Source of the DNA: G963422445 sp963422445
GTDB taxonomy: Bacteria > Pseudomonadota > Alphaproteobacteria > Thalassobaculales > Thalassobaculaceae
Direction of reading: 5' to 3'
DNA: 64,000 nucleotides
NCBI GenBank assembly: GCA_963422445.2
Contig: OY729512.2
Location: forward strand, 5,580,001-5,644,000
The position numbers were made by a program, and so were the translations under genes. Positions 44,595-51,927 of the stretch are shown piece by piece. Every line of letters starts with the position of its first letter. The first letter of the stretch is position 1. Under the pieces are notes generated by a model. That model had not been told where the DNA came from, did no database searches, and was given only the letters and a program-made list of their open reading frames with translations.

Positions 44595-45378
44595 CAGCCG
44601 CCTCCATCTCCTCCACCACGCTCAATGCCTTTTCCGCGATGCGTTCCATCCAGCAACGCAGGTCATCGAGATAAAGAGTCTCGGCACGGCGGCGCGAGAC
44701 ATCGCCGCCCACAATCTTGCGATACCCCTTGAAAAGTCGTTTGCGACCGGCCTTGTCGCCGTGGAGGTCACCGACGGTGATCGCAACGCGAAATGCCCGT
44801 GCCTCGTTCCAAAGGACTTGCTGAACCGCCTGATCGGGATTGAGACCGGGACGGGTCGCCATAAGCGTGCTGACCTTGGCGACCAGGAGATGATCGCGCG
44901 CGCCCGTCTCCAGAGACGCAAACTCCTTCCAGACGCTTTCACGGATCGTGTCACGCGGGTGCTCCGTCGCCTTATCCTCGCAAATGACGACGGACTGGAC
45001 GGTTTGCGTCACGGCATCGATGTGAACATGGATCCCGTCGAACCCCTTCTCCGCGTGCTGCATATGCGGCGGCGCGATCAATGAGGCTTGACCCTGGATG
45101 TGTGCGGCGATCCAGGACACAACCTGAAACAGCCACCCGTCGCGGTGCCAGGGATCGGCACCTGCCGGCACAGTGAGAAGCTGACGCGCGCCTTGAAGCG
45201 CGGTCGGCGCCGGTGCGGCCTCACCGCAGTCGGTCTCGGCTAGGATACGCAGAACATGACGGTACTGACCGAGAGCGACACGGGCAACAAGATCGGCCAG
45301 CGCCTCGTCGTCGTCGATCGACCAGTCATAGCCAGCCCACAAGCTCCCGTTGGTGATCGGCGTAAGGGAAATCGGCAT
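44587..45378 (-). CDS. HamA/DUF1837-like PD-(D/E)XK nuclease
   Basis: 263 aa. A nuclease core is suggested by KGFDGIHVHID (Asp114) followed by VVICEDKATEHPRDTIRE (Glu134-x-Lys136), the D...E-x-K arrangement. No helicase or membrane segment is present. The C-terminal part is basic (DKAGRKRLFKGYRKIVGG). It is coupled to the downstream helicase (8-nt overlap) and follows the OLD gene after 9 nt. In Hachiman, HamA of similar size cleaves DNA indiscriminately when released by HamB. The family call depends on the motif and the context, not on overall similarity. Confidence 0.6.
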   Translation of the reverse strand: MPISLTPITNGSLWAGYDWSIDDDEALADLVARVALGQYRHVLRILAETDCGEAAPAPTALQGARQLLTVPAGADPWHRDGWLFQVVSWIAAHIQGQASLIAPPHMQHAEKGFDGIHVHIDAVTQTVQSVVICEDKATEHPRDTIRESVWKEFASLETGARDHLLVAKVSTLMATRPGLNPDQAVQQVLWNEARAFRVAITVGDLHGDKAGRKRLFKGYRKIVGGDVSRRRAETLYLDDLRCWMERIAEKALSVVEEMEAADV

Positions 45379-45387
45379 GCGTGAGCT

Positions 45388-47514
45388 TCATACGGATGCC
45401 GACGTCTCCGTATCGTCCGCGTGACGAAACCCGTCGTTGATCGCGGCGAACAGCGAAGCGGCCGTGTCGAGAATGTTGTCGGAGAGAGTCGTTCGGTTCT
45501 CCGCCCAGGACGACACCAGATGTCGGGCGACGGACGCCTTCCAGCCGTAAGGAAGATCGAGCGACCGACGCTCAGCCGCAGTTTTGATCCGGCTCGGCAG
45601 GCTTCCGGTCGAACGGTCTGTTTCATCTACTGCCAACCCCTTGCCCAGAACCGCCTCGAGGGCTTCGAGAACAAGCGCCTCGCCGAGGATATCCTCGACT
45701 TCGACGTCCTGTCCTTCACGATCCAACGCGGAATTCAGCATCAGAATTCCCGAACCGTGCGCGGCATAGAGGTCCTTCATCAGGGCGTCCCTGCGAATCC
45801 GGCCGGCATCGTCGCCGTCGAGCAAGACAAGTGGACGGACCTCATGGCCGAGGAACAACGACGCTAGGCGTCCGACATGCTTCGTTCCGCCACAGGGGGT
45901 GATGTAGATATCGTCCGGAAGCGCAGTGCGACCCGTTCTCGCGCATTGCCCCGACAGCGCGTGCAGGTAGTAGAAGTCGCTCATACCCTCGACCAGCACG
46001 TTCTTGCTGTGCCGGAAAAGCCCGCGGATCATGGCGTATCCGGCGGCGGCCTGAAGCGGGAAAATCGTCTCGAGATCCTTCGGCCACGTCTCGGCAGTGA
46101 TCCGCGAATGGCCGGTGTCGTCTTCCGTGACCGGCCTGACGCGGTGCAAATGCTCCCCATCGACCAGGAAGGCGGAATGTGTCGTGTATGCGATCTGGTT
46201 GGTCTCGGAGAGCTCCTCGAAGAACCCGATCAGCTCCCGTTGTGCTGTCGCGTGCAGGTGTAGGCCCGGCTCGTCGAGCAACAGGATCGCGTCCTTGTGC
46301 CCGTCTTCGGATTCGACCAGGAAGACGAGATAGAACGAGAAGAACCACTGGAACCCCTTGCTACGCGCTTCGAGCTCGATTTCCACGTCCGGGCGGCGAT
46401 CGTCGGCAACCCAGATGCGGAAATAGTCCCCGTCGGCGTGATACCGGATCTTGTGACGACGTTGCGACCACCATGCCGAGAACCTGTTGCTGATGTCGAT
46501 CGAGGCCGAATTCAACTGAATCGCGCGCTCCTCCTTGTGTTTCTGATCGGCGGCGATCTCCTCCGGTGTTGGCTGGTTGCCGCCCTGTTGTCTTTTTCTC
46601 GCCTGTTCGTCACCAAGCTCCGTGATCTGCCTCGGGTCAAGTCCGACAAGCCTGAACATCGCGTTGACGGTGCGCACACGGGGATTGGTCGCGTCGCGAT
46701 TCAAATCTTCGAGAAAGCGAGGCAGCCAGATGGCACTGTCGAGAATGCCGTAGTTCTCGAAATAGATCAGAACGGGGAGGCTCTTTTCGATGATTTCGTC
46801 GATCCGTTCGATCACCGCCCTCTGGCCGGAGGCATTCAGAATCGGCTCGATGGTGCCCTGAAGCGCCTCGACCATGTCGGCGGTCTCCGGCTGACTCTTG
46901 CTCCCCGCCTCGCCCCGAAGCTCGGTCAGAAGCGCCGCTCCCTCTTCCCCGCGAAGATCGTCCACGTTCCTAAGCCTGTCTTTCCATCCAGTCGCCCATT
47001 CAGCCAGGTCTTTGCGCGACGTTGCCGCGACTTCTACCTGATCCTCGGCCGGCACCTCAAGCCGACGAGCGCTCGCCGCGAAGGTATCGAGCGCGGCACG
47101 CACGGGATCGGGTGCGAGCAGTTGCTCGTCCACCGGCGGCGCATATTCGAAGCCGAAGGAACCATCGTAGTAGCTTGTCACGATGGCCTTTGCCGGAGGT
47201 TCCTGACCCTGGTCAAAGAACCCGCCAATTTCCGTTCGCAGATCCCCCAGGATGTCGAACTCGACCGAACATACGGGCCAGTCCTCGCCTTTCGACCCCT
47301 TGGCGACATAATCGCGCGTATAACGGTCGCGGGGAAATTCCCGCTGGGCATCGTAGGGCTCCGGCGTGGCGGGATTGAACTTGTGTAGCGCCTTCAGTAA
47401 GGAGGTCTTACCGGACTCGTTGCGGCCGACGAAGGCGGTGACCCGTTCCAGGTCTATCCAGCCGCTGTCGTCGATGTTGCGGAAATTCCGCACCCGGAAC
47501 CGGATGGCTCTCAT
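45388..47514 (-). CDS. OLD-family ATPase/TOPRIM nuclease
   Basis: 708 aa. An ABC/SMC-like ATPase starts with RAIRFRVRNFRNIDDSGWID and GRNESGKTS (Walker A, 30-38). The Walker B region is LLLDEPGLHLHATAQREL (about 410) followed by a His switch, YTTHSAFL. A C-terminal TOPRIM domain has LVEGMSDFYYLHALSG (glutamate) and PLVLLDGDDAGRI (DxD), as in OLD nucleases and GajA. No UvrD-like GajB gene is adjacent; instead the HamA-like and HamB-like genes follow at 9 nt. It is probably part of the same defence operon, cleaving or nicking DNA on ATP depletion or phage cues. Confidence 0.8.
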   Translation of the reverse strand: MRAIRFRVRNFRNIDDSGWIDLERVTAFVGRNESGKTSLLKALHKFNPATPEPYDAQREFPRDRYTRDYVAKGSKGEDWPVCSVEFDILGDLRTEIGGFFDQGQEPPAKAIVTSYYDGSFGFEYAPPVDEQLLAPDPVRAALDTFAASARRLEVPAEDQVEVAATSRKDLAEWATGWKDRLRNVDDLRGEEGAALLTELRGEAGSKSQPETADMVEALQGTIEPILNASGQRAVIERIDEIIEKSLPVLIYFENYGILDSAIWLPRFLEDLNRDATNPRVRTVNAMFRLVGLDPRQITELGDEQARKRQQGGNQPTPEEIAADQKHKEERAIQLNSASIDISNRFSAWWSQRRHKIRYHADGDYFRIWVADDRRPDVEIELEARSKGFQWFFSFYLVFLVESEDGHKDAILLLDEPGLHLHATAQRELIGFFEELSETNQIAYTTHSAFLVDGEHLHRVRPVTEDDTGHSRITAETWPKDLETIFPLQAAAGYAMIRGLFRHSKNVLVEGMSDFYYLHALSGQCARTGRTALPDDIYITPCGGTKHVGRLASLFLGHEVRPLVLLDGDDAGRIRRDALMKDLYAAHGSGILMLNSALDREGQDVEVEDILGEALVLEALEAVLGKGLAVDETDRSTGSLPSRIKTAAERRSLDLPYGWKASVARHLVSSWAENRTTLSDNILDTAASLFAAINDGFRHADDTETSASV

Positions 47515-47588
47515 ACCCGCTCTCCTCGTAGGGCTCCGCCGGGATTATGCATGCCGGCGCCATTCAGTCGGACCATTCAGCAGGCTCT

Positions 47589-50183
47589 CTAACGGACTTG
47601 AGGCGCGATCGGCACGGCGAGCCGCGCGCGGATTTCCTGGTAGACGGGGATGCCTTCGCCCGCCTCGATCGTCACCGCGACCCCGTAGCGAATGTCCTGA
47701 TCCAGGGGGCCGGCCTGTTCGCGACAGAACACGCGCAGCAACACATGCCCGTCGTCGACGAACGGCACCGCCTCGTTGCCCTCGTAGCGCGTGTGAAACA
47801 CCGTGCCGCGCGGGACCGATTTGTCCGACGGCTGGCCGCTCGCTCTTTTCACGCCGGCGGCGGTCTCGAATTTCGTGACGGCGCCCACTTCGAGCTTCGC
47901 GCGGCGATAGGCCTGGTGGCGGGGGTTGACCGGGGAGAACCACGCGACCGTTATCGTCACCGCCCGCGGCTCGGTAACCCGTTCCAGGCTTGGCGGCAGC
48001 GGGATTCGATGGATGTTCGTAGCGCGAGCGGCAATAGTTCCGTGCCCGACAAGCGTCGCCCGGTTCGGCGCGCATGACAAAGCCTCGTCGATGTTCGGGA
48101 ATCCGTATCCGAGCAGGCGCGCGATGTTGTCGCGTCTTTCGGTGTGTCTGCCCTGCCCGCGCGGTCCATAGAATCCGTCCAGGAAATCCCCGCGGTCTCC
48201 CCATCTCGCCCGGTGGACGAGCAGCGCCTTGACAACGACCGCATGGAATCGCGGATCCATGTCGGCGTGCATCGACCCGCCGTCCGCGTCCATGAGCGCG
48301 TCGAAAAGCCGATGCGCCGCTCTCGTCGCCAGGGCGGTCGCGGCGCTGGTGCCTGTGGTCAGACGCACGCGATCGAGATTGCCCGCCGGATCCGGAGACG
48401 CTGCCTTCATGCCGGATCGTCCGCCCGGCTCTGGCACGACTACAAGGGTCCCGCCACTTGCCCGAAACCTCACACGTTCCCGTCCGCCCGGCAGGTGGAT
48501 ATCCGGTTTGATCACCTTGCGGTGCCCGAGCCCCAGGGCAGAGCTCACGTTGGGAAGCTTCGCTTCTTCTCCATAAGGGTCCACCGCTCCGGCGCCCCGC
48601 GGCCCGGCTACGGCATCGTCGTGCCATCCGCCGACCGTGACGATGTTGAGCGCTTCCGCCGGAGACAGAAGCGTCCGATATGCCCGGTGCTCGGAGAGCG
48701 CCCGGAGCACCGCGCGCTCACGGTCTTCCGGCGCGGCATCCTCGAAGCTCGCCCAATCGCGGAACTCGCTTATCGGCAGAGGCAGTTGGACGTTGCCGGC
48801 GCTTACCAGGAAGAGAATCCCGTAGCGGTCCGCGAGATGGTCGAGAAGTTTCGCCCACGGACTCATCGGGCCGCTGAAGGGACGTCCCGGATCGCCCAGA
48901 GACAGGTTCACGAGAAAAACTTCCGGGGCCGTCGCCCCGCCTTCCCGGTCGCCTTCCTTCATGCGTCGGACGGCGCGATAGATCACATCTACCAGAAGGC
49001 GATCGCTCCTCGGCTCCTCGGGAAGGCTGTCCGCCGGCGCGTAGAGGACGGGACGCACATGAAGCTTTCGCGAGATGGGAAGCTGGCCGAGATTCCTGTC
49101 CCCGTGCAGAATCAGCGAGGCCATCGCCGTGCCGTGGTCGCGTTTCGCCACGACGCTCATGGCTTCGAGACCATCGGGGTCGTCCACATCAAGCCGTCCA
49201 TCGAGAAGTCGATGGTTCTGAACCGGCACGCCGTCGAACAGCGCGGCGACGGGCGGCAGATCGTCCAGCGGTTCGTCGGGAACGCCTGGGGCGGCTTCCG
49301 TTTCCTCGGCGGGTTCCGGAACATCGACCGACGATTGCGGACGCAGAAATATCACGTCGTCGCAGACCGCGAGGTGGATTTCCTCGCGCGCGACGAGACG
49401 CGCGACCTCGCGGGCGGGCAGGTCGATCAGCGCCGCTTCGTAACCGATCTCCTCGATGACGGCGTGATCGACGATGGCCCCGCCGGCTTCGGCAATGGCC
49501 TCGACGACCCTGCGGTATGCGGTGTCCCGGCGTGCCGCGCTTTCGCGAAACCACAGCTCCGCCTCGATCCGACGCATCGCTTCCGGATCGGCCTCGACTT
49601 CTTCGCGCCAGAATGCGGCGGTCTCGTCCGTGAGCCGGTCCGCAGAACCCCACGGCCGAACGTCGCGCAGACCCGCGAACAGGTCCCGCCACGGCGTGAG
49701 ACCGCGTTCAAGATCCTCTCCCCGTTGCCAACGGCTCCACAACGACAGCAGTTGGCGTAGCGCGCCGACATCGGGCATCGCAAGATAGAGACGTCCGCCG
49801 ACCAGTCTGTCCGTTCGCGGCTGTCCCTGCCTGCCCCTGCGGGTATCCGGCTCGAAGAAATCCTCGTCCGGCTCGAACGCGGCCTCTTCGTCGGCAAGAA
49901 ACTCCAGCCCGTCCACTCTTCGGACAAGCGCGTAGAAGTCGCCGACCGATCCCGCGACCTCCAAGACGAGCGCGCGTTCCGGGGCGATGCTCGACGGATC
50001 GCCGCGAAGCGACAGTCCATCGGCCTCTCTTTCCAGCACGTCCGCGAGGCGTTCGAATTTGGGACCAAGGCGCTGTCCCTGCCGTACCGGGGACAGTTTC
50101 GGAGCAGGCGGGGGGAAGCCGGGCGGTTTCGGTGGATCGCCCCGCTCCGATACAGGCAGGGGCAGGAGCGGATACTCGGGCAC
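47589..50183 (-). CDS. ietS: S8 subtilisin-like protease, IetS-type
   Basis: 864 aa. The catalytic triad of an S8 peptidase is complete: Asp317 (AALFDGVP), His350 (KRDHGTAMASL), Ser613 (TGTSAATALATRAAH), plus the oxyanion Asn464 (LVSAGN). There is no signal peptide; the proline-rich N-terminus and ~300-residue pre-domain suggest a cytoplasmic protease. It lies 7 nt after an AAA ATPase gene. This protease-ATPase pair matches ietAS, described as a plasmid addiction/exclusion module in Agrobacterium and also listed among anti-phage systems; IetS is the toxic protease and IetA restrains it. Confidence 0.8.
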   Translation of the reverse strand: MPEYPLLPLPVSERGDPPKPPGFPPPAPKLSPVRQGQRLGPKFERLADVLEREADGLSLRGDPSSIAPERALVLEVAGSVGDFYALVRRVDGLEFLADEEAAFEPDEDFFEPDTRRGRQGQPRTDRLVGGRLYLAMPDVGALRQLLSLWSRWQRGEDLERGLTPWRDLFAGLRDVRPWGSADRLTDETAAFWREEVEADPEAMRRIEAELWFRESAARRDTAYRRVVEAIAEAGGAIVDHAVIEEIGYEAALIDLPAREVARLVAREEIHLAVCDDVIFLRPQSSVDVPEPAEETEAAPGVPDEPLDDLPPVAALFDGVPVQNHRLLDGRLDVDDPDGLEAMSVVAKRDHGTAMASLILHGDRNLGQLPISRKLHVRPVLYAPADSLPEEPRSDRLLVDVIYRAVRRMKEGDREGGATAPEVFLVNLSLGDPGRPFSGPMSPWAKLLDHLADRYGILFLVSAGNVQLPLPISEFRDWASFEDAAPEDRERAVLRALSEHRAYRTLLSPAEALNIVTVGGWHDDAVAGPRGAGAVDPYGEEAKLPNVSSALGLGHRKVIKPDIHLPGGRERVRFRASGGTLVVVPEPGGRSGMKAASPDPAGNLDRVRLTTGTSAATALATRAAHRLFDALMDADGGSMHADMDPRFHAVVVKALLVHRARWGDRGDFLDGFYGPRGQGRHTERRDNIARLLGYGFPNIDEALSCAPNRATLVGHGTIAARATNIHRIPLPPSLERVTEPRAVTITVAWFSPVNPRHQAYRRAKLEVGAVTKFETAAGVKRASGQPSDKSVPRGTVFHTRYEGNEAVPFVDDGHVLLRVFCREQAGPLDQDIRYGVAVTIEAGEGIPVYQEIRARLAVPIAPQVR

Positions 50184-50190
50184 AGGCGGC

Positions 50191-51171
50191 TCAGGCGGCG
50201 TCCGGTTGACGCGCTCTCGCCTTCCACAGCTTCAACTGCTCGGCGACAATCGTTTTCAGAGAGCCTTCGCCCAGCGACAACGCATGGCGCCTGCGAACCC
50301 CGTTGCAGAACTCTTCCGCCTCGGCGTAGCTGATCTTGTCCAGTGCCTTGGCAATCGTGGTCGCGCTCACTCCCAGAGGTTCATCCATCCGCTTCGCAAA
50401 TGCCTCGAAGTAGCGGCTGAGCTGCGCTTGGGTCGGCGCCGGCAATTCCAGCCGGAACTGAAAGCGCCGCCAGACCGCCCGGTCCAGAAGCTCGGAATGA
50501 TTCGAGGCGGCAACGACCACCGTATAGCTCGGCAGATCGTCGACTTGCATCAGCAGCGAGGTCACCACGCGCTTGATCTCGCCGGTTTCGTTTACGTCGC
50601 CACGCTCCTTGCCGACCGCATCGAACTCGTCGAAGAACAGAACGCAAGGCGTCGTCCGGGCGTAGTCGAAGACACGCCGCAACCGGCTCGCCGTCTCACC
50701 GAGAAAGCTGCCGATGATGGCATCGTAGCGAACAACGAAGAACTGCACCGCCAGCGTCTCCGCGATGGCCTCGGCCAGCGAGGTTTTCCCGTTGCCAGGA
50801 GGCCCGACCAACAAGACCCGATGGCGTGGTTCCAGGCCGTGCGAGCGCAACAGGGCAGCGCGCTGCTGCTCCTCGATGAGCTCCCGGCATGCGCGTTCGC
50901 ACAGCTCAGGCAGGAAGAGGTCGTCGAGACGCTTTCGCGGCGTCGCTTCCAACACATAGTCCTTCGCTCGAACGACAACCTCCGGAACCACATATCCCGC
51001 CTGTCCGCCGTTGCCGTTGCTGCGCAGCGCGCGCGCAAGACGGTCGGCGAGAACGTTGTGCTGCTTGGCGCGTTCCTCGGCGATGATCGCTTCCACGGCG
51101 TTCGCCCACTCCTTGCCGTCTCCCGAGCCGCCGGCCCGGACCAGGGACACGAGAAGATCGCTACGAGCCAT
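50191..51171 (-). CDS. ietA: AAA ATPase, IetA-type antitoxin/regulator
   Basis: 326 aa from the ATG at 51171. One AAA module: GPPGNGKTS (123-131), VLFFDEFDAVG (177-187), a sensor-1-like VVVAASNHSELLDRAVWRRF with arginine-finger candidates, and a helical lid (KRMDEPLGVSA). An N-terminal ~110-residue region is helical. It precedes the S8 protease by 7 nt. In the ietAS pair this ATPase is the antidote or controller of the protease. An upstream in-frame ATG would add 11 residues but would overlap the RHH gene more deeply, so the second is preferred. Confidence 0.8.
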   Translation of the reverse strand: MARSDLLVSLVRAGGSGDGKEWANAVEAIIAEERAKQHNVLADRLARALRSNGNGGQAGYVVPEVVVRAKDYVLEATPRKRLDDLFLPELCERACRELIEEQQRAALLRSHGLEPRHRVLLVGPPGNGKTSLAEAIAETLAVQFFVVRYDAIIGSFLGETASRLRRVFDYARTTPCVLFFDEFDAVGKERGDVNETGEIKRVVTSLLMQVDDLPSYTVVVAASNHSELLDRAVWRRFQFRLELPAPTQAQLSRYFEAFAKRMDEPLGVSATTIAKALDKISYAEAEEFCNGVRRRHALSLGEGSLKTIVAEQLKLWKARARQPDAA

Positions 51172-51370
51172 CCCGGTCGCTCCCACGATCCCGCTGCCGG
51201 GCAAGCTTCTCGACGGCGGCCTCGAGCAACCAGTTGTTGCGCGAGATCGGCACGTCTCTCGCCTCGATGTATCGATCGATCAGGTGCAGCAGCGGTTCCG
51301 GAACCCGGATGGTTACGGCGACCCGATCCTTTCCGTTCGCGTTTCGCGCCGAAGGCGCTCGACTCGCCAT
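51161..51370 (-). CDS. Ribbon-helix-helix (CopG-like) small protein
   Basis: 69 aa. RHH pattern: basic strand DRVAVTIRVPEPLLHLIDRY and second helix NNWLLEAAVEKLARQ. It overlaps the start of the IetA gene by 11 nt and so heads the ietAS operon. A 14-bp palindrome 20 bp upstream is a plausible binding site. It probably autoregulates the operon. Confidence 0.7.
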   Translation of the reverse strand: MASRAPSARNANGKDRVAVTIRVPEPLLHLIDRYIEARDVPISRNNWLLEAAVEKLARQRDRGSDRDGS

Positions 51371-51389
51371 GTGACAATCCGCCGGTCGT

Positions 51390-51403
51390 ACTTGATGTCA
51401 AGT
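51390..51403. promoter_or_regulatory. 14-bp palindrome, candidate RHH operator
   Basis: ACTTGATGTCAAGT: perfect 6-bp arms around TG, placed 19 bp before the RHH start codon. It also contains TTGACA on the minus strand, a -35-like hexamer. Confidence 0.5.
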
Positions 51404-51516
51404 TGGCACCATACTGATTCGACAGGGCCGTATCAACGACACCGATGTGGACGCCGGCATGACGCCGGAGCCTCACCCCGGAATCGTTTTCTCCGGCCCC
51501 GCATCCCCGCCGTCAA

Positions 51517-51720
51517 TCACATTTCCATCTCGATCCCGCGCGGCTCGCGGGTCTTCTCCGGCTTCCGCTCCGGCGAGCGCCCCCGCGGTTCCGCCGCAGT
51601 GCCTTCGCGCTCCCGTCCATGGCCCGCATCCGGCAGAGTTTCCGGGGTCTTCGCTCGCTCTGGCTCCACCGCCTCAAGCGCCGCGATGCGCTCGCCCGTC
51701 GCCGCTTCGAGCTGCGACTA
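51517..51720 (-). pseudogene. Relaxase (traI) C-terminal tail remnant
   Basis: The minus strand reads SQLEAATGERIAALEAVEPE and on to RGIEMEM with a stop at 51517-51519. The start matches the intact relaxase (REQLEAATGERISALEG), but the tail after it is different from both other copies. It is cut at 51720, where unrelated plus-strand sequence begins. It is the third traI 3' end in the window. Confidence 0.8.
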
Positions 51721-51804
51721 CGAGAAGACCTCACCACTCTGAAGGCCAAGGGATTGGTAGACTTCACTGGGGTGGGTCGGGGAGCACGTTGGAAACCCCT
51801 GTAG
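51717..51804 (+). pseudogene. 3' remnant of a winged-helix protein gene
   Basis: The last ~28 codons of a plus-strand gene (REDLTTLKAKGLVDFTG, ending RWKPL) look like the C-terminal winged helix of Fic-family or AlbA/RecG-like proteins. The upstream part is replaced by the traI tail remnant. Too short to name the family firmly. Confidence 0.4.
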
Positions 51805-51815
51805 AACATGGCATT

Positions 51816-51853
51816 GGCTCATTCCGGCTCATTCCGGCCCATTCCGGCCCATT
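51816..51853 (+). repeat. 10-bp tandem repeat, about 3.8 copies
   Basis: GGCTCATTCC twice, GGCCCATTCC once, then GGCCCATT, in the gap between the winged-helix remnant and the intact relaxase gene. No coding or regulatory role is evident. Confidence 0.8.
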
Positions 51854-51927
51854 GAAGAGACCCACGGCCGGTGTTGCACTACGGCGATCACCTACGCATG
51901 CGAAGAGGACGCCGCCGCCGGCTCCAC

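Noticed and set aside
45388..47514. Gabija system (GajA)
   Set aside because: The OLD protein is GajA-like, but no UvrD-type GajB gene is adjacent; neighbours are a PD-(D/E)XK protein and a Ski2-like helicase.
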